Source of the DNA: Cornus controversa
Taxonomy: Eukaryota; Streptophyta; Magnoliopsida; Cornales; Cornaceae
Assembly: GCA_026545225.1 (NCBI GenBank)
Contig: CM048852.1
Span: 54,877,146-54,941,145 of the forward strand
Direction of reading: 5' to 3'
DNA: 64,000 nucleotides
The notes under the pieces are model-generated. The model was not told the DNA's origin, did not search any database, and saw only the letters and a program-made list of their open reading frames with translations. Numbering within the stretch: the stretch's first letter is position 1; each line of letters begins with the position of its first letter. The translations under genes and the position numbers were made by a program. Below, one piece after another: positions 38,170-48,447 of this stretch.

Positions 38170-40386
38170 ATGCCATCTTCTTCATATTATCTGCTACCAA
38201 GAGGCGTTTTTGCATTCCAAATCCAAAAATTCATTCCTAAAAAATGGAAACAAAGTGTCAGACAAGAAACTGAAAACAAACACCCACTGCCCAAATCATA
38301 TAATTATTCCCATGAATCGATACTAGATACATCAACAAGTGCAGATGGTTCTATGGTGGATTCCCTTCTCACATCCCTCAAGGACTTTGCAAACCAAGGC
38401 CAACTATTCAAAGCCTTTAGAACTTTCTCTCTAATCCAAAACCATGCTTCTTATGACCTTATTCTGTACTCCTTATCTTCTCTTTTGTTATCTTGCATTA
38501 ACCTCAAGTCACTTCCACAGGGTAAACAACTTCATGCCTATGCTCTCTCTTTGGGCCTCCAACAACATCCTGTATTGGTTCCCAAACTAATTAGCTTCTA
38601 CTCAGCCTTGAATCTCCTTGTTGATGCTCATGTAGTAACTGAAACTTCAAATATTTTGAGTCCTCGTCCTTGGAATCTGCTCATCTCTTCATATATTAGA
38701 AATGGGTTTTCTGCAAAGGCTCTGGCTACCTATAAACAAATGGTGAAGAAGGGGATTAGACCTGATAATTTTACTTTTCCTTCTGTTCTCAAGGCTTGCG
38801 GTGACGAACTTGATTTGGATCTTGGGAGGGAGGTTCACAAGTCTATTGATGCTAGCTGTCTTGGGTGGAGCTTGTTCGTGCAAAATGCGTTGGTTTCTAT
38901 GTATGGAAGGTGCGGGGAAGTGGATGTTGCTCGTAAATTGTTTGATAAAATGCTGGAAAGAGATGCAATTTCTTGGAACTCAATGATCTCTGGGTATGCC
39001 TCAAAGGGTCTGTGGGGGGAAGCCTTTGAGCTTTTTGAGAACATGAAATTTGAGAATATAGAATTGAATATCATAACTTGGAACACCATAGCTGGAGGGT
39101 GCGTGAGGACGGGCAACTATAAGGGGGCACTTGAATTGCTTTCTCAAATGAGAACGTGTGGCATTCATTTGGATTCCGTGGCAATGATTATTGGTTTGGG
39201 TGCATGTTCCCACATTGGCGTATTAAATTTAGGGAAGCAGATTCACAGTTTAGCAATTCGAAGTTGTTACGAGGGGTTTGATAATGTGAAAAATGCATTA
39301 ATTACTATGTATTCAAGGTGCAAGGACCTTGGGCATGCATATATTATGTTCAGATCGATAGAAGATAGAAGTGTAATTTCTTGGAATTCCATCATTTCTG
39401 GTTTTTCACACTGGGACCAATCTGAGGAAGCCTCCTTTCTATTTAGAGAAATGATTATTTCTGGGGTTGAACCAAATTATGTCACAATCGCAAGCATTCT
39501 TCCCCTTTGTGCCCGAGTAGCAAATTTGCAACATGGTAAAGAGTTCCACTGCTACATTATAAAGCGAGAAGGGTTCAAGGATTATTTGTTAATATGGAAT
39601 GCTCTTGTGGATATGTATGCAAGGTCAGGTAAAATTTCAGAAGCCAAAAGACTGTTTGATTTGCTGAGTGAAAAGGATGAAGTGACTTACACTTCATTAA
39701 TTGCTGGATATGGGATGCAGGGTGAGGGACAAGCTGCATTGAAACTTTTTGAGGAGATGAAAAGGTTCCAGATAAAAGCAGATCATATAACCATGGTAGC
39801 AGTTTTATCAGCTTGTAGTCATTCAGGTCTTGTAAGTGAAGGTAAAATGATATTTGAAAAGATGCCTGGTGTTTATGGTATAACTCCTCATTTAGAGCAC
39901 TTTGCTTGTATGGTTGATCTCTTTGGGAGGGCTGGTTTACTAAATAAGGCAAAAGAAATAATCACAAGGATGCCTTACCGGCCAACCCCTGCAATGTGGG
40001 CCACTCTCATAGGAGCATGCCGGATCCATGGAAATACAGGAATAGGGGAATGGGCAGCTGAGAAACTGTTGGAAATGAGGCCTCAAAATTCAGGATACTA
40101 TGTGTTGATTGCTAACATGTATGCTGCTGCTGGGTGTTGGAACAAACTAGCAAAAGTGAGGACTTCCATGAGGGACTTGGGTGTAAGAAAGGCTCCTGGC
40201 TGTGCTTGGGTTGATTCAGGCACTGAATTTTCTCCCTTTTTGGTGGGAGACACGTCCAACCCCCAAGCACATGAGATTTACCCTTTGTTGGGGGGATTGA
40301 CGAAGCATATGAAAGAAGATGGTTATGTTGCCATTGAAGATTTTGGTCTAAAAGACGACGAAGATTTTGAGGAAAATGTTGGATAG
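38170..40386 (+). CDS. PLS-class pentatricopeptide repeat protein (At1g71490-like), 738 aa
   Basis: A single uninterrupted frame, as usual for plant PPR genes. The first ATG is 38170; the frame is open a little upstream but only through a GTG. The N-terminus ([20 protein letters not shown]) is Ser-rich then basic, suggesting import into mitochondria or plastids. From about residue 60 there are degenerate and then regular P, L and S motifs: [67 protein letters not shown] and [21 protein letters not shown]-type motifs follow ([28 protein letters not shown], then [10 protein letters not shown]). No DYW deaminase domain is present. Such proteins bind organelle transcripts base-specifically and often act in C-to-U editing with a partner supplying the deaminase. 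The whole length resembles Arabidopsis At1g71490; the RNA target cannot be read from here. Confidence 0.93.
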   Translation: MPSSSYYLLPRGVFAFQIQKFIPKKWKQSVRQETENKHPLPKSYNYSHESILDTSTSADGSMVDSLLTSLKDFANQGQLFKAFRTFSLIQNHASYDLILYSLSSLLLSCINLKSLPQGKQLHAYALSLGLQQHPVLVPKLISFYSALNLLVDAHVVTETSNILSPRPWNLLISSYIRNGFSAKALATYKQMVKKGIRPDNFTFPSVLKACGDELDLDLGREVHKSIDASCLGWSLFVQNALVSMYGRCGEVDVARKLFDKMLERDAISWNSMISGYASKGLWGEAFELFENMKFENIELNIITWNTIAGGCVRTGNYKGALELLSQMRTCGIHLDSVAMIIGLGACSHIGVLNLGKQIHSLAIRSCYEGFDNVKNALITMYSRCKDLGHAYIMFRSIEDRSVISWNSIISGFSHWDQSEEASFLFREMIISGVEPNYVTIASILPLCARVANLQHGKEFHCYIIKREGFKDYLLIWNALVDMYARSGKISEAKRLFDLLSEKDEVTYTSLIAGYGMQGEGQAALKLFEEMKRFQIKADHITMVAVLSACSHSGLVSEGKMIFEKMPGVYGITPHLEHFACMVDLFGRAGLLNKAKEIITRMPYRPTPAMWATLIGACRIHGNTGIGEWAAEKLLEMRPQNSGYYVLIANMYAAAGCWNKLAKVRTSMRDLGVRKAPGCAWVDSGTEFSPFLVGDTSNPQAHEIYPLLGGLTKHMKEDGYVAIEDFGLKDDEDFEENVG

Positions 40387-43386
40387 AATTACTTGTGCTA
40401 CGCAGATATTAATTAAAATTTTCCTTTGAATTGTCCTAGAGTTCTTGCCACACCAGTATAGAGTTGATCCAAATGAAGCAAACTTGATAGTTAGGGAACA
40501 TATTTTAAAATATATATTTTTTTTTCTACATTGGGGGCCCAGAATGCATTTTGTATGAACAGTGCTTGGTTGGCAAGGGAGAAAGCCACTGGAGCTCAAC
40601 ATTGGGAGAGCCTGGTGCAACCTATATTGGTTGGGTTATTCACAGGTTGGATCGGAAGGGTATTTTTATTTCAGAGGCTGGGAATTCTATTCTTAATGTG
40701 CATTCCATACTTGAAGAGAAAATGAATCAATGTAATCTATGGGAACAGGTGCGCATTAATGAACTTTTGGAGCATTATTTCTGTTATGATTGCTGTACAA
40801 TGTACATCATTGGTGATACAAGTTTTTTATTGAAAGAAAAATATATGTTATTTACAGTATAATCTTTTTTTCCCCTTGTTATTGCTAATGGATTCTGAAA
40901 ATTTCTGCACTGGTAATGTTTTACATTGTATTGGTAACGCATTATTAGAACCATTTAATATCCAGGTTGGGACATGAGTATGCCTGTCTTATTATCAAAA
41001 TAATAATAAAAAAAAAAATAAATTTATTTGTACAATCTAATAATCTATTAATCATAGAGCATTATGTCAAAAACACATGTTCTGCTGAATGCCTGATGTA
41101 TGGAAGAACCTGATTATTTTGTCAAAGATATGGAATTGAATCAATTGATAGTGGACTATTAAAGTATACTCTTGTATCAGAGCCCTAATAGCTGCAGCAA
41201 GGCTTTTTTGTGTGACTATGTAATAAGACTTGTTTTAGACTTTAGTTTATTATTTAAGTTTATATATTGTTTTGGTACCCTGTTATTATCTTACTTTAAT
41301 TAACATATGCAATATTCTGTGAGCTTTACAGAATGTATTTGAGTGAGTTACATAAGAAGTTCTATAATTGTTTACATGAATTTTACTTGACTTCAGATCA
41401 TGTCAACATGGATGAATATTTTTATTGGATGTTGCTTCTTTTTTTCTTCTACTTTTTTTATTGGTTGTCACGGACTAAGAGTAGTCACTAATTGGATAAA
41501 ATTTTACTATTATAACTTTTTAGTATGCTTTTCTTTTTCCTTTATTTGGGTATGTTGTAGGCAGTTTGAGAAATTTTTTGCTGATAGGAAATAGGAATAC
41601 TCAGGTTCTGAATAGTTTTTATAAATGTTCAATTTTAAATAGCAGTTTGGTTTCATTTTTGCAGAAGAAGAATATATGCTGCTTCTGCGATCCCCATACA
41701 TAAATGAGCTTATATAATCTGATGGAACTGACTAGAGTTGGAAAACTTATTAATTTCTGTAAATAGAAAGCTTTGTAGTTCATATACATATTACATTACA
41801 ATGTAGTGGAGTGTTGTTGTTAAGGTCTCCTACATAGATTCCTGGATGGATGAAAGAGAACCTGTCATCGTTGGAGCAAAATTGGAAAAAAATGAATTGA
41901 TGGTAGTGATTATATTGTGTTGGTACCTTTTTGTTTTGTGGCTGTTCTGTTTTAAATGTTTTTATTCAGAATGAACCTCCCTCGGTCCAGTTTGGTTGGA
42001 AAGAAATGGAAGGAAAAGACAGGGAAGGATATAGAGGGATATGTTTTTTTGTGTTTGGTATAAATTTTTTAATAGAAAGGAAAGGAAAGGGAAGGGAAGG
42101 ATATGGAGAGGTAAATTAAGGATGAATAGTAACTTTTGTTATCCTTCCAAATATAGGAGGAAATTGAAGGAAAGGCCAGCATTTTTTAATGAAACTTTGT
42201 TAATACCAACTTTACTCTTATTTTGTTAAAAGCTAAAATTTGTCTTTTAAATATTAAAGGGTATAATGGTAATTTTTTTTAAAAATAGTTTTCTTTCATT
42301 TCATTCTCCAAACATATTAACTATCATTTCCTTTTTTTTACCTTTATTAATTAACCAAACACGATAAAAGTTTAACACTATCTTTTCTTTTCTTTTATCT
42401 CATTACTAATGTTATTCTTTTTTTTTTTTTTCCGTTGTACCAAACATAGCCTTAGTGTTTGCAAATATTTGGTTTTAGACTTTCTGAAATATAGGTCATG
42501 TCCCTTGAAGTTTGAAGGAATCTTGGGAAGATGAAGATGATTATGCACGGGTAACGTTGACAATGCATTTTGTTTTATTCAGTTAGATGTATAGATGAGC
42601 AAAGCGATATGTAAAAAATGTAGTCTTGAGTTTAAATGACTGAAGTTTGTTTTCAGCCATTCTAGATGAGTCTGTTGTGCTAAATAAGTCCATCTATACT
42701 CCTTTATATGATGTGGAAATTTATTCCTTAAAGTATGCATTTAACACTCTAATGCAACTGTAAGATTTAACATCTGGGTTTCTTGCATTTTCCCTCTGGG
42801 TGACAAGAAAGCTGAGGGAAAAGAAAAGAAAATGAATTTTTAATTCTTGATTATGTTTGTGTTGATTTGGTGTTCTGCAAAAATCTTTGTTTGCCTTTGT
42901 TTTACTTGGCAAGAAATTTGACATGGGCTTCTCTTATATTTCACAGTTTGTTTCATTTTATTATTATTATTGGATTCATCAATTCTTTGTTTATTTGTTC
43001 AATTTTCATAGAATTTGGTAAATTTTCTGGTAATACTTACTACTACTACTCCTCCTCCTGCTACCGCAGTTATTGTTATTTTATATTTTAGTTATTTATT
43101 TATTTTTTCTTGACTCACTCATTTCTGTGAAAGGAGGTGAGTTAGTGTGAGGCATATTGTAAAATTCATGTCAAATGTCAAATCTTTTTGGATGAATTCT
43201 CACTCAATTGAGAAGGATACATGTGATTGACCCTATTCACGTAGGATTAAGGCAAAGATTGACGATGATTATGATAATTTATGTGAGCTAACAAATATAG
43301 CAACAAAAGCAGCAAGCATTTATATATTTCTTGATTTCTAAGCGAGTTTTGATTAGGTGCTTTGCCTACATCCGCGACATATGGAA
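40387..43386. other. Intergenic DNA
   Basis: No gene is recognised. About 41985-42455 begins with GTTTGGTTGGAAAGAAATGG and ends with TACCAAACATAGCC, suggesting an eroded inverted-repeat element. A (TAC)n-like triplet run lies near 43040. Confidence 0.5.
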
Positions 43387-43608
43387 GTGATTAGACAGCA
43401 AACCCTATTCATGTCAAAGCTCTTGATCGTCATGGAACTGCCTAAGCCCTAAGGTAATTGTTTTTTTTAAGGGAGCAGGAAAGAGAGAGTCAACATACGG
43501 GCCCCCAAATAATAGAGGTAAGGGTGGTTGACGTTATTAGATGATGCGCATTGACAAGTTCATCTAAACCTAAAACCATCGGAGCAGGTGGGTTTAACAG
43601 TGACAAGC
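43387..43608 (+). pseudogene. Decayed copy of PAS1 exons 18-19
   Basis: GCAAACCCTATTCATGTCAA matches exon 18 of PAS1 (GCAAACCCTGTTCATGTCAA) and continues through a degenerate CATGGAACTGCCTA. A short intron-like piece follows. At about 43537-43608, TTAGATGATGCGCATTGACA and GGAGCAGGTGGGTTT match the exon 19 acceptor, the exon and its donor. The order exon-intron-exon shows a genomic duplication, not a retrocopy. Its intron is only about 85 bp and lacks the MITE present in PAS1 intron 18. The reading frame is broken by indels and stops. Nothing of exons 1-17 or 20 is seen nearby. Confidence 0.85.
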
Positions 43609-44387
43609 TACCAGTTTTTTACCGATGGGTCATTAGTAGAATGATATAATCTCTCCTCCTTCAAAGAAAGGTGAGGGATTTGATTCTCGACATAGATAAT
43701 TTATTGCAGCCTCAATTTAGATAATTTATTGCAGCCTCAATTTATTACATTATCTGATCAACACATATGGCACTTGAAGCTTTAGTAGACTAGTGTTGTA
43801 GTCTACTTTCAAATTACAAAAAATAATTGGTTCAAAAACATTTTCCTGTAGAAAATGCGTGATTGTTTTGACCATCAAATTAACGGTTAAATTAGATTAT
43901 TAAGTGAATTTTGCGCAATTTACACTTGTCTAATATAGATACTCTTTTCTTTTACACTTTTTTTTTTTTCTCTTCCGCAATTTTTTATTGGCAATGAAGA
44001 AAAATTAAAAAAACAGAGCATTGTGCATCGTTTACTACGCCGTCCCTTGGAAGTCTGAACTTCTGTTTCATCGTATTTGCATTTTTTTTATAATAACAAA
44101 TAAAAAAAATGTAGTAACAAAATAAATATGATAAGTTATGTTTGGTTGCAAAAAATTAGATATTTGGAATTACATTGGGTGGAGTTTTTGATAAAATTTT
44201 GTTAATGAATCAAATTTTATCCGATTCTACTAATTTCAATACTCCAATTTTATGCCGCGAATATAACCTCGTCCGGGCCAAACATTCATAGAAAGGCTAC
44301 AGATACATGAATGTATAGTTGTTGTGGATTGAGCGTGAGTAACACAACTCAAACAGATGACAACAGAATTCCAAGGGAACACACACA

Positions 44388-44459
<72 letters not shown>

Positions 44460-44629
44460 GAAAGAGAGAAGAAAAGCACAAAATGTCCAAAGTCAAGACA
44501 TTCAACAGGCATAATATATAAGCTAGTACAATCCACAATACTCTTGTCACTCCAGAATTTGGCGGAGAGGGTTTGATGTACAAGTCTTAGACTTAATTCA
44601 GACAAGAGTTGCAATAAGTAATATAAGTA
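43609..44629. other. Intergenic DNA with a large microsatellite
   Basis: It contains a 26-bp tandem duplication (GATAATTTATTGCAGCCTCA) near 43696-43744 and a (CA)n(TA)n tract at about 44385-44456. The 3' UTR of the COPT gene at 44630 lies at its right edge. No gene is seen. Confidence 0.55.
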
Positions 44630-45079
44630 TCAAACTTTAGGTAAACAGGAGGACATGGTCCTTGCCTCGGTCCCATCCCCAGCCCGAGAAGCCACTGCAA
44701 GTGCCCGGCACTTGACGAGAAAGAACCCAACGGTGTGGCCAGCCACGGCTACTATGAAGATTCCGAGATTGAATGACATGACAGAGAGCATGACCATGTA
44801 AGCAAGAGTGGTGCGAAGAGCGTAGACAAGGGCCTGACTCAACCCTCCAACCACGTGGTTGGTCCCTGGCTTGACCACCATAGAGAAAGAGAAGACCTCC
44901 ACAGAAAGAGAGAGAAGGAAGACAAAGAAAAGAGCGAGTACGTACATGCCAAGGCTTGTTCCAGGCCATCCTTGGAACAGAATGATCACTTCTTTGCCCA
45001 AGAAGAAGCTCATGTGCATGTCCATGCTCATGCTTTCATTCGACGATATTGATGGAGGGGACATATTGGGCATGTCCAT
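44630..45079 (-). CDS. COPT/Ctr-type copper transporter 1, 149 aa
   Basis: Intronless, like most plant COPT genes. The first ATG is at 45079; codons upstream in frame lack an ATG. The N-terminus is Met-rich (M1, M3, M6, M17, M19, M21, M23), the type of extracellular Cu(I)-binding tail found in this family. Three membrane segments follow at about 44-66, 88-108 and 107-124. The second has the MxxxM copper motif (M97 and M101) and the third the GxxxG packing motif (G114 and G118). Ctr proteins form trimers that carry Cu(I) into the cytosol after reduction. The C-terminus is longer than in the neighbouring copy and has C124 and C145 but no CxC. A TATA-like run lies at about 45189-45198, and GTAC cores, the centre of SPL7 copper-response sites, at 45279 and 45577. 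Plasma-membrane uptake is inferred from family. Confidence 0.93.
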   Translation of the reverse strand: MDMPNMSPPSISSNESMSMDMHMSFFLGKEVIILFQGWPGTSLGMYVLALFFVFLLSLSVEVFSFSMVVKPGTNHVVGGLSQALVYALRTTLAYMVMLSVMSFNLGIFIVAVAGHTVGFFLVKCRALAVASRAGDGTEARTMSSCLPKV

Positions 45080-46326
45080 TTTAATTCTAGGAAAAGGAAT
45101 ATTGGTGGGAGAGAGAGAGAGAGTGATGATAAATTTTATTGAGTATTGCAAAGTCAGTCTTTTGGGTGTGTGTGTGTGTTTATATTATGTATATATACAA
45201 ACAAACACACATACAGGAGCAAGAACCAAAGATATAAAACATGGACATGGTGATGAGTAATGGACACACACAGACAACGTACCGTTTGGTATCTTTTCTT
45301 CTTTTATTTTTTTATTTTATTTTGCGGTTTTTTTGTTTGCTCATATTTGTCCTCGTCATATATAAACGGTAAGAAATGAGTCTAGCAATCAATTTTGTTA
45401 ATAATTTAAATTTTTATCAGAAAAGTTTGTTTATTTATGATGCAGTCCTCAACTATAACAAGTTTAAATCATTAAATAGTATTTATTCTCTCTAATTAAA
45501 TGATGAATAGTGGGAGGCTATATATTTAAATATTTAATAGGACATATCTCCTCTACAGGTAGAATCATTTAAAGTAGTACTGCATTGATTCGTTGTTGAA
45601 GTAAAAGTTGGAAATTAGCCATTTTGCAGTAGCTTTTTAATTTTAAAATTTTTTTCATTTAAAAGGTTTTTGAAAATAGCTTCAACAAAAAAAATTATTT
45701 GACAGATGTATTTTTTGAAATTTCTTCTACAAACAAATTTATCTTTAATAATTACTTTCAATAAACAAATTTCACAAAATAAAAGAAAGTCAAATTAATA
45801 AATAGTATTAGCTAACCAAAATAAATTGAAGCACTTGATGTGTTTGATCATGAAAAGCAAAATGCTGAAAGCTTTCCAAATGCTTTAAATAAAGAAAGAT
45901 TTGGATTTACTCTACTTCCTAAATTCATATGGAGTGCCTCCGACTTTTCCCGAAAATAGTAAAACCCCTGTATGGAACACTCCATTGTCCGGTGACTCTT
46001 TAAAATAGTTTTGGCTACTGCTTTAAAGATTTTGGACCGGAATAGATTTTACATATATATATACACACACACACACGTCATATTCCCATTGTTCAAATAA
46101 TCGAAAGAATGTAATTTGGACAGTTTTTTTTAATAAAAACTTTTAATGTTATTTGGTTAATTTGATTTGAAATATGGTTTAATTGATTTACATTCTTATG
46201 TGAAAAAAATTACAAAATCACATAGTATTTTTAAAAGACGTTGTTAGAGTGGCTGAGACCCTCCATTCCTCTTTTCTTTCTCTCTCTCTCTCTGGATCTT
46301 CCATTTCCCTTGGTTTCTCCCTTTAA

Positions 46327-46367
<41 letters not shown>

Positions 46368-47173
46368 TTCTCTTTGTATACCTCTCCATTTACACTCCAT
46401 AAATCTCATCCAAAAACTTTAACTGTACGTTTCTCAAAATCACTTCTCTCTTTGTTATACAATTTTTCAGCAATTCTATTGTTACGAACAGAGCAGAGGG
46501 AGCGAGCCACTAAATTGACACCATTATCGGTGATGTGGAACTTGTAAGATTAAACAAATTGAAGCGACAAGTAATCTCATTTACTTGATCTACCAATTCA
46601 ATTATAATTTTCATCAATTGTACACCATTTTGCCATATATTATACAACCATACAGAGGAAAAACCAAGGGGAGAGGAATATAAAGAGAGGGGAAGGGGAA
46701 GGTAGATGACTCTTGAAAAACCGATTGTATCGTAGATGTTCTAGGTTAGGTCATGTAGCTACGACATTCATTACTACTCTACAAAAATAACATTATTTTA
46801 TTTTAAAATATTTTATAATTTTAATGATGTGTCAAAATATAAATCATAAATTGAGCAGGAATTTACGGACGTCAATGTCTGTGAATTTAATTTAGGATCA
46901 CTTAAAGAAATTTAAGTCAGAGGATCCTTGTTCTTAAAACCCATGTCTCATCACACCAACCTATTCTCAATCTCACCATTCATTAAAATCACTGAAAATT
47001 TTACAAATACAAATGCCTCACTTTCGAGAGAATAAAAAAAAAAGGCCTCACTATCAGAAAAGTAAACCCAAACCCAAAACCAAAAAGTCCATTATTCAGA
47101 CCCACAACCTCACACTTGTACTCGGTCCATCCATTTTTAGTTTCAATGCTTCATCACTGGAGGATCCGACTGC
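45080..47173. other. Intergenic DNA between the two COPT genes
   Basis: It contains the promoter of the first COPT gene on the right side of that gene, (CT)n and (CA)n tracts at about 46278-46368, and the 3' flank of the second COPT gene. No further gene is recognised. Confidence 0.55.
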
Positions 47174-47617
47174 CTACTTAAAGACCCGACTACCGAAAAT
47201 TGCGAACCCGACCGCGTGACCCAAAACGGCAGCGAGAAAAACGCCACCGTTGTACGACATCACCGCCAACATCACCATGTACACGAACCCGGTTCGGACC
47301 GCGTACAATCCGGTCCGGAACAGCCCCGCAGCGAGTCTGTTGGAGTCGGGCTTGACCAGATTGCAGTGAGAGAACCACTCGACGAGCAAGGCGAGGAAGA
47401 AGACGAAGACCAGGGCCAACCCGTACATGGCAGAGCTCGATCCGGGCCAACCCGAAAAGAGGAATTCTGTGTTTTTTCCCCAGAAGAACGTCATGTGCAT
47501 TATCTTCGTCTTGTGGGGCGGGTGCGTACCGCAGCCGGTGGCATTAAAAGCCGCCGTGGGCCGTGGTGCGCCGACAGGAGTGGTGTTGTGATGTATCGTG
47601 ACTCCATTGATCTCCAT
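47174..47617 (-). CDS. COPT/Ctr-type copper transporter 2, 147 aa
   Basis: Intronless; ATG at 47617 and TAG at 47174-47176. The tail is His-rich rather than Met-rich (HH at 9-10, H32, H35), then MHMTFFWGKNTEFLFSGWPG, a near-universal COPT signature. Membrane segments lie at about 62-83, 106-126 and 126-142, with MxxxM at M116 and M120 and GxxxG at G133 and G137. The C-terminus stops seven residues or so after the last membrane segment and has no cytosolic Cys motif. It is a distinct paralogue of the gene at 44630, in the same orientation about 2.1 kb away, so an old tandem pair is likely. The coding region is far richer in G and C than its surroundings. A G-box CACGTG lies 315 bp upstream (47932-47937). 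Confidence 0.93.
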   Translation of the reverse strand: MEINGVTIHHNTTPVGAPRPTAAFNATGCGTHPPHKTKIMHMTFFWGKNTEFLFSGWPGSSSAMYGLALVFVFFLALLVEWFSHCNLVKPDSNRLAAGLFRTGLYAVRTGFVYMVMLAVMSYNGGVFLAAVLGHAVGFAIFGSRVFK

Positions 47618-48447
47618 TTCGTGGGTTGTTGGCAAGTGCTCGTTAAGAGGTTTTAAAAGCTAAAAAGAGAACAGAATGGGAGATTTTCATTCGTCTTTTG
47701 TTTCAATAGATCCACGCTCGACCTTAGAAAATGAAGGCCACGCTCTGCCTTATCATAATAAAATAACATCAAAGTGGGTTTCTTGTTGTGCACGCGCCTA
47801 AAGTTGGTGGGGGTTAGGAGGGTTTTTCTTTTATCAGAATTTGATTGCCCTCGTAAGCAAGCAATCTCCAAAAGAACACTCGTTTCAATTGCATGAGTGC
47901 TTTTAGTCAGTTTAACAGAGGTAGCTATTGCCACGTGGAGGTAATTATTACAGATGTCACCTTTTGACTCAATAGTTGAGTTTGAACAGAAGGTGTTGGG
48001 TCATTATTCGGCCCAATATCATGAATCTGGCATCAACTTCAGCCCATTCAAGATACAACAGATGTGTAGTCCAATCCAAGAACAAGGACACTATGTTATA
48101 CATGGACAACCAGGTTGAAGGAGAGAAGGGTACTTGATAAAAATAAGGTTCAACTAGATATGAATCTTCAAGCCCTTTCCAGAGACAGAAATCAGAATCA
48201 TCTTTATATAAAGTTCAGAAATGCTAGATTATTGGGAATAGTTGGGATATACACATGCATATATATATATAATATAATATATCTGAAGGGAATATATATA
48301 TATATATATATATTGCATTGGAATGTGTATTGGAGTTCTGTTACTGGGGTGGTGAATTGCATGGAGCATCTGATATTTTGACATAATGAAGACATAATAG
48401 CAATGGATGAAATTTAAGACTAAAAATTTTGGACATCTACAAACATT
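47618..48447. other. COPT 2 promoter and UGT A 3' flank
   Basis: No gene. It holds the G-box at 47932-47937 and (AT)n tracts near 48260-48310. Confidence 0.5.

Noticed and set aside
38045..38326. Separate frame ahead of the PPR gene
   Set aside because: It overlaps the start of the PPR frame and has no family match.
44297..44614. Frames with long Ile-Tyr repeats
   Set aside because: They are translated (TA)n microsatellite.
47216..47656. Plus-strand 146-codon frame over COPT 2
   Set aside because: It is antisense to a clear transporter gene in a GC-rich region where stops are rare; no family match.
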